Source: Halomonas ventosae
GTDB lineage: Bacteria; Pseudomonadota; Gammaproteobacteria; Pseudomonadales; Halomonadaceae
Reading direction: 5' to 3'
DNA: 64,000 nucleotides
Assembly (NCBI RefSeq): GCF_004361885.1
Contig: NZ_SNWH01000003.1
Location: 1-64,000, forward strand
Both the position numbers and the translations under genes were made by a program. The notes under the pieces were generated by a model that saw only the letters and a list, made by a program, of their open reading frames with translations, made no database searches and was not told the DNA's origin. Each line of letters begins with the position of its first letter. Within the stretch, counting starts at the first letter, position 1. Below, one piece after another: positions 1 through 7,742 of this stretch.

Positions 1-135
1 ATCGCGCTGCCAAGTCATCCATTAATGCTGAGACAGAGAGATCCAGCTCTTGCATCCTTCACCCTGTGATCGCTTTCATATCAGTCACATGGATTATAGC
101 GCATTCAGTTACGGCTGTAGTACTAGGAGGCTTCC

Positions 136-915
136 ATGTCCATCGATCTCCATTTCACCGATAGCGGTGGTGGCGGCACGCCGCTGGTTGTCGTGCATGG
201 CCTGCTCGGCAGTGCCGACAACTGGCGTTCGCACCTCAAGCAGTGGCAGCGCCGGCATCGGGTGATTGCCGTGGATCTGCGCAACCATGGCCGTTCACCG
301 CACGTCGCGGGGATGGGCTACGAGGCCATGGCCGAGGATATTCTCGCGCTCCTCGACCGACTCGCAGTGGCCAGCGTGCATCTGCTGGGGCACTCCATGG
401 GCGGCAAGGTGGCGATCAGCCTGGCACGGCTGGCACCGTCCCGGGTTGCCTCGCTGATCGTTGCCGACATTGCGCCGATCAGCTATGGCCATGACCACGA
501 CAGAGTCTTCGCCGCGCTGCGTCGTGTCGAGGCGGGAAAGCCTACCAATCGGCGCGAGGCCGACGTGCTGCTCGCCGAGCATGTCGAGGAGTCCGCGGTG
601 CGCCTATTCCTGGCGACCAACCTGGAGCGCGACGACGAGGGTATCCTGCGCCTGCGCATCGGGCTGGACGAGATCCAGGAGGACTACGAGACGATCATGG
701 GAGAACCGGCGGGCGAGGGCGCCTACGAGGGCCCGACCCTGGTGCTGCGTGGAACCCATTCGCCTTATGTGACCGACGAGATGCTGCCGGTGCTGCGCGA
801 GGTATTGCCGCGGGCCGAGATCGAGACACTGGAGGCGGGCCACTGGCTGCATGCCGAGCAGCCCCAAGCCTTTCAGGCGGCGGTCAACGCCTTCCTTGAG
901 CGTGTGGAGGCTTAA
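136..915 (+). CDS. Alpha/beta hydrolase, YbfF-like esterase family
   Basis: 259-aa alpha/beta-hydrolase. The oxyanion-loop motif VVVHGLLGSADNW is near residues 18-30, the nucleophile elbow GHSMGGK near 85-91 (Ser is the nucleophile), and the catalytic His is in AGHWLH near 235. Length and motifs match the YbfF/acyl-CoA esterase-like family; the substrate cannot be read from sequence. The ATG follows an AGGAGG site at about 126-131. The stop codon shares a TTAA palindrome (912-915) with the stop of the convergent downstream gene, so no terminator separates them. The family is firm, the physiological role is not. Confidence 0.88.
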   Translation: MSIDLHFTDSGGGGTPLVVVHGLLGSADNWRSHLKQWQRRHRVIAVDLRNHGRSPHVAGMGYEAMAEDILALLDRLAVASVHLLGHSMGGKVAISLARLAPSRVASLIVADIAPISYGHDHDRVFAALRRVEAGKPTNRREADVLLAEHVEESAVRLFLATNLERDDEGILRLRIGLDEIQEDYETIMGEPAGEGAYEGPTLVLRGTHSPYVTDEMLPVLREVLPRAEIETLEAGHWLHAEQPQAFQAAVNAFLERVEA

Positions 916-2129
916 CCGGGCGGCGACGCTCCGGGGTCGATGGCCAGTCGCGATACCGGGTGGCGCTCCTGGATCAGTCCGGCCTCTAAGAGATACTTCT
1001 CGAAACGCTGGTAGCGGCCCTGGTCGAGAGCCGCCGGGCTTAGACTCAGGCGCGAGCGGACCGTCTCCCAGGCCTGGCGATTGACGGCGGTGTCCAGCGC
1101 CGGTTGCGCATCGCTGATCAGCGTCCAGGCCGCGTCCGGGTGGTTGGCGATCCACACCGCGGCCTCCTCGAGGGCCGCCACCAGCCGACGAATGGCATCC
1201 CGTTGCGCCGCCAGATGCTCACGGTTGGCTAGCAGCACCAGGCCGTCATACAGCGGGATACCCAGTTCCTCGATGCGCAGGACACGCGTGGCCAGCCCCT
1301 CGTCGGCTAGCTCGCGGGGCAGCAAGTGGCGCATGGCCCCGATCACGCCGTCCACGCGACCTTCGAGCAAGGCGTCACCGAGGCGGAAGTGCAAGGCCTC
1401 GGTCTCGATCTCATCGTCGCGAATGCTGGCGTCATGCAGCAGGGCGGCCAGCAGCACGTCGCGGCTGTCGATATCGGCGTGGCCGATGCGCTTGCCGGCC
1501 AGTTGCAGCGGGGCCTCGATGCCGGCATCTTCGCGCACCACCAGAGCGCTGAGAGGCATGGCGACAAGCGTGGCGACCCGCACCAGCGGTAGACCGCGGT
1601 CCACCTGGAGGTGTAGCAAGGGCTGACGGGCCAGGGCCAGGTCGATGCGTGAGGCCGCCAGCAGCTTGCTCGGTACGTCCGGGTCGGCCGGTGTGGCGAG
1701 GGTCACATCTAGCCCGCGACTGATAAACAAGTCCCTCTCTCTGGCGACAAACAGGGCGGCATGGCGAAGGCTGGGATAGCCGTCGAGCATGACCTTGAGC
1801 GCGATGGCCGGCGGCGGCTCGATCGGTTCCGCCGGGCGCAGGGCGATGGCGGGGACGCTGGGGCGTGAGGGGGTATCGACGCTGGGCCCGCTGGGGAGCT
1901 CGCTGTAGCGACGGCGGGTCTCTGCCCAGGCAGCCGCCTCGGCGACTGCCTTCGCTACCTGGTTGCTGAGGTCCGGCACCCTTACTGCGGTACCCAGCGG
2001 CGGATAGCTACCCTGTACCGCCATCTCGTCGTCAGAAGGGGCGGCCGCGGCGGCGAGCGCCGGTATCAGCACGGTGGCCAAGAACGGCAGGCTCCTGTGC
2101 AGAGCGCGCCGAAAAGGGGACATGATCAT
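912..2129 (-). CDS. Orphan periplasmic substrate-binding protein, NMT1/THI5-SsuA-like
   Basis: 405 aa from ATG 2129, which follows AGGAGA with good spacing; a longer reading frame upstream would overlap the divergent antiporter gene and is unlikely. The N-terminus (MIMSPFRRALHRSLPFLATV followed by an Ala-rich stretch) is a Sec signal peptide. The mature protein has the periplasmic-binding fold pattern of the NMT1/THI5/SsuA group: KVMLDGYPSLRHAALFVARE, an L-AAxRIDLAL segment, and AGKRIGHADIDS. These proteins deliver sulfonates, pyrimidine precursors or similar molecules to ABC importers. No permease or ATPase lies beside it, so the ligand and partner are unknown. Confidence 0.75.
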   Translation of the reverse strand: MIMSPFRRALHRSLPFLATVLIPALAAAAAPSDDEMAVQGSYPPLGTAVRVPDLSNQVAKAVAEAAAWAETRRRYSELPSGPSVDTPSRPSVPAIALRPAEPIEPPPAIALKVMLDGYPSLRHAALFVARERDLFISRGLDVTLATPADPDVPSKLLAASRIDLALARQPLLHLQVDRGLPLVRVATLVAMPLSALVVREDAGIEAPLQLAGKRIGHADIDSRDVLLAALLHDASIRDDEIETEALHFRLGDALLEGRVDGVIGAMRHLLPRELADEGLATRVLRIEELGIPLYDGLVLLANREHLAAQRDAIRRLVAALEEAAVWIANHPDAAWTLISDAQPALDTAVNRQAWETVRSRLSLSPAALDQGRYQRFEKYLLEAGLIQERHPVSRLAIDPGASPPG

Positions 2130-2280
2130 CGAAACGGGTCTCCTGCCAGGCCGGACATGCGGGGGTGTCGCAAGCTTAACCGCTGGCCACTGGTCACGGC
2201 CAGTCAGGCCCAAAAACGCAAATCGCTGTGCCAGGCATGGCATGCGATAATCGTCTCTCTCGCAGCCGACGTAGGACGCC

Positions 2281-3987
2281 ATGGATTCGATCAATACGCT
2301 CTTCTTGCTTAGCGGCTTCCTACTGACCCTGAGTATTCTCGCCAGCCGGCTCTCCTCGATGGCCGGCGTCCCTTTGCTGTTGATCTTTTTGGGTCTGGGC
2401 ATGCTGGCTGGCAAGGAAGGCTTGCTCGGCATCGTGTTCGACGACTATTCCCTGGCATTTTTGATCGGCCACCTGGCACTGGCGATGATCCTTCTCGACG
2501 GTGGCCTGCGCACCCGCCTGAAAACCTTCCGCGTCGGCTTCCGGCCGGCGCTCTCCCTGGCCACACTGGGGGTCTTCATCACCAGCTCGCTGGTGGGCGT
2601 CTTTGCCATGTGGCTGTTCGACCTGAGCCTGGTGCAAGGGCTGCTGGTGGGAGCCATCGTGGGTTCCACCGATGCCGCGGCGGTGTTCTCCATGCTCAGC
2701 GGGCGGGGCGTCAATCTCAACGAGCGGGTCGGGGCGACGCTGGAGATCGAGTCGGGTACCAACGATCCCATGGCGATCTTCCTCACTCTGGTGCTGGTGG
2801 ACCTGCTGGTCGGGGATATCGGCGGGGTAGGCGAGACCCTGCTGTTCCTCGTCCAGCAGTTTGGCCTGGGCATCGTCATCGGCGTAGGCATCGGCTGGCT
2901 GAGTGCCCGCCTGCTGAGCTGGCTGGACCTGGCGCCAGGCCTCTATTCACTGCTGGCCCTGGGGTTGGGCTTCTGTATCTTCGGCCTAACCAGCGCCCTG
3001 GGGGGCAGTGGTTTCCTGGCCATCTACCTGGCGGGCCTGATGATCGGCAACCGGCCCGGCCGCCACCTCGCCTTCATTTTGCCGGTGCACGATGGCCTGG
3101 CTTGGCTCTCGCAGATCGGCCTGTTCCTGGTGCTGGGTCTGCTGGTCACGCCCAGCGAGATGCTGGACTATGCGCTCCCGGCATTGCTGGTAGCCCTTGC
3201 GCTGATCTTCGTCGCCCGCCCCCTGGCGGTGCTGGTCGCTGTCAAGCCGTTCTTCAAGTTTCGCTGGCGGGAGATCGGCTTCATCGCCTGGGTGGGCCTG
3301 CGTGGTGCAGTGCCCATCGTGTTGGCAATCTTTCCGGTCATCGGCGGGGTGGAGAATGCGTCGCTTTACTTCAACGTCGCCTTCGCGGTGGTGCTGCTGT
3401 CGTTGCTGATTCAGGGCGGCACCCTGCCGTGGATGGCACGTCGCATGAGAGTGGAGCTGCCCCCCAGCGTGACCCCGAACCGACGCGGGCCACTGGGCAT
3501 CCTGCCCGAGAACGACTACGAGATGTTCGTCTATGAAGTCGAGAATGCCGATCTCAAGGACGTGCCGATCCGGCTGCTGCGCTTTCCCTCAGGAGCTTTG
3601 ATCTCGGCGCTGTTCCGCGAGCATGCCATGCTGCATCCCAAGGGCAGCACCCGGCTACGGCTGGGTGACGTGATCTGCGTGATCGGTCGTACCGATGATC
3701 TGCCGGCGTTGAACCGGCTGTTCAACGGGGACGCCACGCTCAAGCGCGAACGGGCCTTCTTCGGGACATTCACCTTCGACGGCGCGGCCCACATGCGTGA
3801 CATCGCCGATGCCTATGGCCTGACGCTGAGCCCCGGCGAGCAAGACATGACATTGGCGGAGTTCGTCTCGCTGCGGGTCGGAGGCCACCCGGTGGTGGGC
3901 GATGATGTTGACTGGCACGGCATACACTGGGTAGTCAGCGCGATGGACGGCAATCGGGTCACCCGGGTGGGGCTGCGTCTCTACTGA
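2281..3987 (+). CDS. cvrA: CPA1 monovalent cation/proton antiporter, CvrA/NhaP2 type
   Basis: 568 aa. About 12-13 transmembrane helices fill residues 1-395, including the conserved GTNDPMA motif near 160 (ion-binding Asp) and WVGLRGAVPIVLA near 340. A cytoplasmic TrkA-C (RCK C-terminal) domain follows at about 400-480 and a CorC/HlyC-like domain at about 490-568, the architecture of the K+/H+ antiporter NhaP2 (CvrA). It exports K+ (or Na+) for H+ across the inner membrane, which fits a moderate halophile adjusting cytoplasmic K+. It is divergent from the orphan binding protein. Ion preference is inferred from the family. Confidence 0.88.
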   Translation: MDSINTLFLLSGFLLTLSILASRLSSMAGVPLLLIFLGLGMLAGKEGLLGIVFDDYSLAFLIGHLALAMILLDGGLRTRLKTFRVGFRPALSLATLGVFITSSLVGVFAMWLFDLSLVQGLLVGAIVGSTDAAAVFSMLSGRGVNLNERVGATLEIESGTNDPMAIFLTLVLVDLLVGDIGGVGETLLFLVQQFGLGIVIGVGIGWLSARLLSWLDLAPGLYSLLALGLGFCIFGLTSALGGSGFLAIYLAGLMIGNRPGRHLAFILPVHDGLAWLSQIGLFLVLGLLVTPSEMLDYALPALLVALALIFVARPLAVLVAVKPFFKFRWREIGFIAWVGLRGAVPIVLAIFPVIGGVENASLYFNVAFAVVLLSLLIQGGTLPWMARRMRVELPPSVTPNRRGPLGILPENDYEMFVYEVENADLKDVPIRLLRFPSGALISALFREHAMLHPKGSTRLRLGDVICVIGRTDDLPALNRLFNGDATLKRERAFFGTFTFDGAAHMRDIADAYGLTLSPGEQDMTLAEFVSLRVGGHPVVGDDVDWHGIHWVVSAMDGNRVTRVGLRLY

Positions 3988-3991
3988 AACC

Positions 3992-4007
3992 CCGCAAGCC
4001 TTTGCGG
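3992..4007 (+). terminator. Possible weak terminator after the antiporter gene
   Basis: A perfect 6-bp stem (CCGCAA/TTGCGG) with a 4-nt loop starts 5 bp after the antiporter stop codon. The downstream tract is CTTATC on the plus strand; the minus strand reads GGGGTTT. A stem-loop is clear, efficient termination is not. Confidence 0.35.
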
Positions 4008-4150
4008 CTTATCGCGGCGCACGCCGGCCAACTGGCCGCTTTGAGTATCTCCAGCGCCAGCTGGATGGCCGGATCACTCGCCGGTTAGGGAAATATGGGC
4101 GGCTATCATGACATAGTGATGGAGGAAGGAATCGGCGAGGAGACCAATGC

Positions 4151-4813
4151 ATGCTGACGACACACGCCGCGAACAGCAGGGGCCGCGATTTCGTCGTGGG
4201 TGACCTCCACGGACAATATCGATTATTGCAGGATGCCTTGCAGGGTGTCGCTTTCAATGCCGCGGAAGACCGCCTGTTCTGCGTTGGCGATCTCATCGAC
4301 CGCGGCAGCGATTCGCTCGACTGCCTCAAGCTCGTCTTCATGCCCTGGTTTCACGCCGTGCGCGGCAATCATGAGGAACTGGCCCGCCATGCGCTGTTCG
4401 AGGGCGAGGACAGCAGCGCCTGGGCGCTGTGGATGATCAACGGCGGGGGCTGGGTTACCGCGAGCGGCGTGGACGAGTCGCGCAGGGTCCTGGAGGCGGC
4501 GCTTCCCCAGTTGCCCCTGGCGCGAGAGCTCGCGGTTGCGGGCAAGCGTCTGGGCATGGTGCACGCCGAACCCCCGGCCGTCTGGTCGCGTCTCGAGGCG
4601 GCCGACCGGGAAGCGCTGGTCTGGGGGCGTTCGCGCATCCAGCGGGGCGACGCGACGCCGGTGGTGGGAATCGACGCCGTCGTCGTCGGCCACACCATCG
4701 TGGAGCGGCCGACGACGCTGGGCAATGTCCACTACATCGATACCGGGGCCTTCAGCACGGGCCGCCTGACGCTGATCGAGGCATGTGAGTTGCTGCAGGA
4801 GCAAGGCGAATGA
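4151..4813 (+). CDS. Metallophosphoesterase, PrpA/PrpB-like Ser/Thr protein phosphatase
   Basis: 220 aa with the phosphoesterase signature in order: GDLHGQ (residues 17-22), GDLIDRGSDS (about 45-54), RGNHE (about 73-77) and GHTIVERPT near 180. These Asp, His and Asn residues bind the two metal ions. The family includes the lambda-type phosphatases PrpA/PrpB and diadenosine-tetraphosphatase-like enzymes; protein phosphatase activity is inferred. GAGGAG lies about 10 bp before the ATG. The stop codon touches the former tRNA-Ser terminator, so this gene was convergent with the tRNA before the island inserted. Confidence 0.85.
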   Translation: MLTTHAANSRGRDFVVGDLHGQYRLLQDALQGVAFNAAEDRLFCVGDLIDRGSDSLDCLKLVFMPWFHAVRGNHEELARHALFEGEDSSAWALWMINGGGWVTASGVDESRRVLEAALPQLPLARELAVAGKRLGMVHAEPPAVWSRLEAADREALVWGRSRIQRGDATPVVGIDAVVVGHTIVERPTTLGNVHYIDTGAFSTGRLTLIEACELLQEQGE

Positions 4814-4838
4814 AAAAGACGCCACTCGTAGGCGCCTG
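4813..4838 (-). terminator. Displaced original terminator of tRNA-Ser
   Basis: On the minus strand AGGCGCC, a 7-nt loop and GGCGTCT form a 7-bp stem (one G-T pair) followed by TTTTT. It lies 14 nt beyond the tRNA 3'-end copy at 4853-4867, the distance expected for the tRNA terminator before the island inserted. It now sits at the far end of the island, about 8.5 kb from the tRNA. Confidence 0.7.
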
Positions 4839-4852
4839 ATTCTGAATAGGAA

Positions 4853-4867
4853 GTGGCGGAGGGACAG
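4853..4867. repeat. attL: 15-bp copy of the tRNA-Ser 3' end
   Basis: GTGGCGGAGGGACAG is identical to 13345-13359, which contains the 3' end of tRNA-Ser. Flanking bases differ (a/g on the left, t/g on the right), so the identity is exactly 15 bp. This marks the integrase-distal end of the island. Confidence 0.9.
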
Positions 4868-4964
4868 TCCGATTTGTATCGTTCGGAATCAATATCTTAT
4901 GGGCGTATTTTTCTTGTACCCAACAAAATTGCCAACATATATTGTGATATTGAATGATCCCGCG

Positions 4965-5243
4965 TTAGCTTGTCTCTGGCGCGTCCGGGTGCAGGATGAT
5001 CAGCAGCGAACGGCTGGCCTGGGCGTACGCCTGGGCCTCGCGCTCGGCACGCTCCACGAATGCCTGCATGTCCTCGCCGGCTTCACGCTCGCACCGCCAC
5101 CCGGTTTGCTGGCAGACATAGGCGTCGCACTCCCATAGATGGTCATGCTTGTGAACGGGCGTGATGACGATCACCAGCGGCTCACGGTCGGCACCGGCCT
5201 GCACTTCCAGGCGGTGCAGGCGGCGTTGTAGATCCTTGCTCAT
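4965..5243 (-). CDS. Island hypothetical protein, RRLxxLE family member 1
   Basis: 92 aa, function unknown. It begins MSKDLQRRLHRLEVQ, a short charged helix, followed by a beta-like segment (PLVIVITP), a GW motif, an acidic GEDMQAF helix and a hydrophobic end (SLLIILHP). The same order occurs in the next upstream gene (5240-5497), so the two look like tandem paralogues. It is the last gene of the left-arm operon; its start overlaps the preceding stop by 4 bp (ATGA). About 100 bp of AT-rich sequence separates its end from attL. Confidence 0.6.
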   Translation of the reverse strand: MSKDLQRRLHRLEVQAGADREPLVIVITPVHKHDHLWECDAYVCQQTGWRCEREAGEDMQAFVERAEREAQAYAQASRSLLIILHPDAPETS

Positions 5244-5497
5244 CGCGTCACCCCGTTGGCATCCATGCCGAACACGACGACGACGCCTTGATGCCGGTTC
5301 GCCTCCAGGGCGGCGCGGGCCTGTAGATCCTCGTCAGACTCGCCACCATCACGCCAGACATGGGCAGCGCCACCCTTGGCCATCGGCACCACTTCCCAGC
5401 CAGCCAGCGCACCCTCTGGCGGGCCAATCCACAGAACACAGCGTTCGGTCGCCTCGCGCTCCAGGGCCTCTAAGCGCTTCTCCAGGTCACGCTTCAT
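5240..5497 (-). CDS. Island hypothetical protein, RRLxxLE family member 2
   Basis: 85 aa, not recognised. The N-terminus MKRDLEKRLEALEREA matches its neighbours' charged helix. It is followed by CVLWIGPPEG, a GWEVVPM segment, an acidic GESDEDLQAR helix and VVVVFGMD near the end. The layout parallels the 92-aa protein downstream. It overlaps the downstream gene by 4 bp and the upstream 58-aa gene by 11 bp, indicating translational coupling. Confidence 0.6.
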   Translation of the reverse strand: MKRDLEKRLEALEREATERCVLWIGPPEGALAGWEVVPMAKGGAAHVWRDGGESDEDLQARAALEANRHQGVVVVFGMDANGVTR

Positions 5498-5663
5498 TGT
5501 CGTCAGCCTCGAATATCGCCATCAGGTCGCTACCCTGTTGCCGGCCATCGCCACCAGCAGCCAGGTCGGACAGCTCGTCTATCAGGTCGCTGATGGCCTT
5601 CACCGTCTGGTCGTGCGCTCTCGGCTCCAGGGCGTCGAGTCGTCGCTGTGTTTCACGCCTCAT
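5487..5663 (-). CDS. Island hypothetical protein, 58 aa, RRLxxLE family member 3
   Basis: A 58-codon frame from ATG 5663 to TGA 5487. It begins MRRETQRRLDALEPRA, sharing the RRLxxLE helix with the two downstream genes, and continues with an acidic helical stretch (ISDLIDELSDLAAG). It fills the space between two real genes with overlaps at both ends (11 bp), which is the main support for it being translated. Function unknown; possibly a small coiled-coil partner protein. Confidence 0.5.
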   Translation of the reverse strand: MRRETQRRLDALEPRAHDQTVKAISDLIDELSDLAAGGDGRQQGSDLMAIFEADDNEA

Positions 5664-5856
5664 CTGTCACCACCTCGGCATTCTTCCAGCCTTGCAGGGT
5701 GCGCAGCTTCTCGGCACGCTCTCGGGCCTTCTCGGGCGTGAAGTCCCATAGGCGGGCCACTTCCTTTCCGTGGATGATGATGGCGGCGGCGTGGCGCTTG
5801 TCGGCAGCCTTGTTGATCCATGACACGTTGGCGTCAGGGTTGCTCAAATTACCCAT
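5653..5856 (-). CDS. Island hypothetical protein, 67 aa
   Basis: 67 aa, basic and charged, not recognised. The middle reads AAAIIIHGKEVARLWDFTPEKA, suggesting a short beta strand then a helix. Its start overlaps the end of the DUF5681-like gene by 8 bp and its end overlaps the 58-aa gene, so it is part of the same tightly packed operon. No signal peptide or membrane segment is visible. Confidence 0.5.
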   Translation of the reverse strand: MGNLSNPDANVSWINKAADKRHAAAIIIHGKEVARLWDFTPEKARERAEKLRTLQGWKNAEVVTDEA

Positions 5857-6259
5857 TGCTCTGTTCCTCCAGGGTGTCGAGGCGCCGCTGGATCTCGTCC
5901 AGCTCTACCACCCGCACCAGGGCGGCGAGGGCGTCCAGCAAGCTCCGGCCTTGGTCGGGCGGTATCTCGCCGGCAGCGATGGCGGCGAGCACCTGCCGGC
6001 CTTGGTCTGCCAGCGGGGCCTCCCTGTCCAGGGCGAACGTCACCGGGGCGTGGGCAGGGCGATGTACCGGCACAACGCGGGCAAGTACCAGTTCAGCGGC
6101 GCGGAGGTCGCCACCCTTGGCGGCCTCGAGCACCTTGGCGGCCACTTCCTCGGCGTCACCGTCCAGCAGCCGGCGTAGCTCGTCAGCACGGGCGGGGCGT
6201 CCGGCTGGATTACCCGACGCGCCCTTGATGAACCTGCCCCGCTTGTCGCGTTCGGCCAT
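5849..6259 (-). CDS. DUF5681-like small protein
   Basis: 136 aa from ATG 6259, chosen because GAGGTGAGC precedes it; an 11-residue longer version would overlap the upstream gene. Residues 5-20 (KRGRFIKGASGNPAGRP) are the DUF5681 signature, a basic Gly/Pro-rich motif common in phage-related and transposon-related genes, often near terminase genes. A helical middle follows, and the C-terminus carries IQRRLDTLEEQ, the same RRLxxLE motif that opens the three downstream genes. A DNA-binding or small-terminase-like role is conceivable but unproven. Confidence 0.6.
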   Translation of the reverse strand: MAERDKRGRFIKGASGNPAGRPARADELRRLLDGDAEEVAAKVLEAAKGGDLRAAELVLARVVPVHRPAHAPVTFALDREAPLADQGRQVLAAIAAGEIPPDQGRSLLDALAALVRVVELDEIQRRLDTLEEQSNG

Positions 6260-6266
6260 GCTCACC

Positions 6267-7064
6267 TCAGAGATTGCGCAGCACGTCGTCATAGCGGGCG
6301 CGGGCCTCGTCGGCCTTGCGGGCTGCCGGGTCGTGGTCGTGGTTGATGTAGTGCCGGCGGATGAAGGTGCCAGCCTCAGCGGTCGCCGCTTCCAGCTTCT
6401 CGCCGCTGCGCTTCATGGCGTCCATCTCGGCGGCCAGCTTGGGCTCATGTCGGCGCATGTAGCTATCAAACATGCGGGCCTTCTCGTCGGCAGACAGGCC
6501 CGTCAGGAAGCCAGGCCCGTTAAGCACGGCGGCCATAACCTCGCGGTCGCCATTGGCGGCGGCCTCGTGGATAGCCAGGCGGCGCTCCTCGGTGCTCATA
6601 GACGCCAGCTTGGCGCGGATCTCCATGCCGTGCCGGCTGTCCTCGCTGATGCCGAGCCGGTCGTGTACCACCTGCTCCATTTGCTTCAGAGAGTCGATGT
6701 TGCGCATCGCCACAGCCTTGAACTTGTCGTCCAGGCGCTTAGCGGCGCGTTCTGCATCGGCGTTCACGCGGTCCTGATGGGCGGCAGGCGTCACCCTGGG
6801 GTCACGGGCCTTCACCAAGTGGTCGAGTTGATCAATCGCGTTGACCACCCCCATATGGTCGGCCTTGGTGCTGGTGAAGAAATGGTTTTCCGGGTGCGCC
6901 TCGAGGGCTGTCTCATGCCATTTGTAGCTCGCCAGCACATCGGGGCGCACAGGCTCCTTGTACGGCTTCTCGGCGCTGAACGGCTGCCGACGGGCGCCTG
7001 GGATCTGCTCACCGGCTTGATACGGGTTCGGCTTGGCGGGCTGGGTCGGATCTTCAAAGCTCAT
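6267..7064 (-). CDS. Island hypothetical protein, 265 aa, charged helical
   Basis: 265 aa, not recognised. The N-terminal 45 residues are Pro-rich and probably disordered. The rest is strongly charged and helical with many Lys, Arg, Glu, Asp and Ala residues (for example DAERAAKRLDDKFKAVAMRN and KLAAEMDAMKRSGEKLEAA), and no Cys is seen. The composition resembles phage scaffolding or internal proteins, but this is only a resemblance. The ATG overlaps the stop of the upstream 62-aa gene by 4 bp. Confidence 0.55.
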   Translation of the reverse strand: MSFEDPTQPAKPNPYQAGEQIPGARRQPFSAEKPYKEPVRPDVLASYKWHETALEAHPENHFFTSTKADHMGVVNAIDQLDHLVKARDPRVTPAAHQDRVNADAERAAKRLDDKFKAVAMRNIDSLKQMEQVVHDRLGISEDSRHGMEIRAKLASMSTEERRLAIHEAAANGDREVMAAVLNGPGFLTGLSADEKARMFDSYMRRHEPKLAAEMDAMKRSGEKLEAATAEAGTFIRRHYINHDHDPAARKADEARARYDDVLRNL

Positions 7065-7249
7065 TGGTCGTTGTCCTTGCGCTTCTTGCGCTGTTGCTCA
7101 GTGATGTAGACGAGCCATCCGGCGGCGGTCGTGTCGCCGCTGTCGGCCTTGTCTGCCAGCAGGCGGTAATACGCTGCAATGGCGGCTTCGCTCGGCTTCG
7201 TGTTGCGGCGGCCCTTGGGGCGGCCTGGGCGGGCATCGGGCTCAGGCAT
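7061..7249 (-). CDS. Small basic island protein with GRPKGRRN motif
   Basis: 62 aa from ATG 7249, which has GAGGA about 8 bp upstream and lies about 27 nt downstream of the predicted transcription start. A longer version starting at 7303 would begin upstream of that promoter and is rejected. The motif PGRPKGRRNTKPSEAA is an AT-hook-like or terminase-small-subunit-like basic segment, followed by a helical region (IAAYYRLLADKADSGD). It is the first gene of the left-arm operon. Function is not known; DNA binding is an inference. Confidence 0.6.
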   Translation of the reverse strand: MPEPDARPGRPKGRRNTKPSEAAIAAYYRLLADKADSGDTTAAGWLVYITEQQRKKRKDNDQ

Positions 7250-7277
7250 GGCGCTGTCCTCATGCGGTGTGGGCCTG

Positions 7278-7304
7278 CTCCAATTATACCAGAAAAACTC
7301 CAAT
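7278..7304 (-). promoter_or_regulatory. Extended -10 promoter with direct-repeat operator for the left-arm operon
   Basis: On the minus strand TGGTATAAT (7291-7283) is an extended -10 element (TGn plus perfect TATAAT). The heptamer ATTGGAG occurs twice, at 7304-7298 and 7284-7278, exactly 20 bp (two helical turns) apart and straddling the -10. No good -35 is seen at 17 bp, which fits an extended -10 promoter. The spacing suggests a regulator binding site; which protein binds is unknown. Confidence 0.6.
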
Positions 7305-7448
7305 TTATGGTGGTTATATTGTTGGGTATCTTATAATTAATCCGCCATGATACTGATTTACATAGGTTGGAAGCGGAACAGCTCTCCGCCATTCCTGTTC
7401 CGGCCTGCATCCAGGCAAAGAAAACCCGGCTCGATGGCCGGGGACTCG

Positions 7449-7742
7449 TCACTCCTCGATGCTGGCATCGGACCATCGGGCTCTGGCGGCTTCCAGTGCC
7501 TCCTCCGGCGACATCAGCTTGCCGCACAGGGTGGCGATGGGCTTGCCGCCACGGATCACCCTCCAGCTTCTCCGCTTGTCGCTGTTGGCTGGGGACAGTT
7601 CTTGCAGCAGCTCCGCCTTGTGCGCCTTGATCCAGACGCGCACCTCCGGGGTGATGTTGTCGGCAGGCCAGACATAGATGCGGCCACCGGGCAGCGGGTC
7701 GGCATGGAGGTCGTGGGCTTGGAGGTAGTCGATGGCGGCCAT
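7449..7742 (-). CDS. TubC N-terminal docking-domain-like protein
   Basis: 97 aa. Residues 1-50 (AIDYLQAHDLHADPLPGGRI, then VRVWIKAHKAELLQEL) match the TubC N-terminal docking-domain pattern, a small alpha-beta fold often found as a separate gene beside primases in phage-like islands. The C-terminal half is basic and helical. Its ATG overlaps the primase stop codon by one base (TGATG), so it is probably coupled to the primase and may act with it in replication. The link to the primase is inferred from position. Confidence 0.6.
   Translation of the reverse strand: MAAIDYLQAHDLHADPLPGGRIYVWPADNITPEVRVWIKAHKAELLQELSPANSDKRRSWRVIRGGKPIATLCGKLMSPEEALEAARARWSDASIEE

Noticed and set aside
2129-2432. 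Extension of the orphan binding protein to 2432 (506 aa)
   Set aside because: The extension overlaps the divergent antiporter gene and puts about 100 residues ahead of a clear signal peptide that begins at 2129.
7061-7303. 80-aa version of the small basic island protein starting at 7303
   Set aside because: That start lies upstream of the predicted promoter (TGGTATAAT at 7291-7283), and the shorter version has a proper Shine-Dalgarno.
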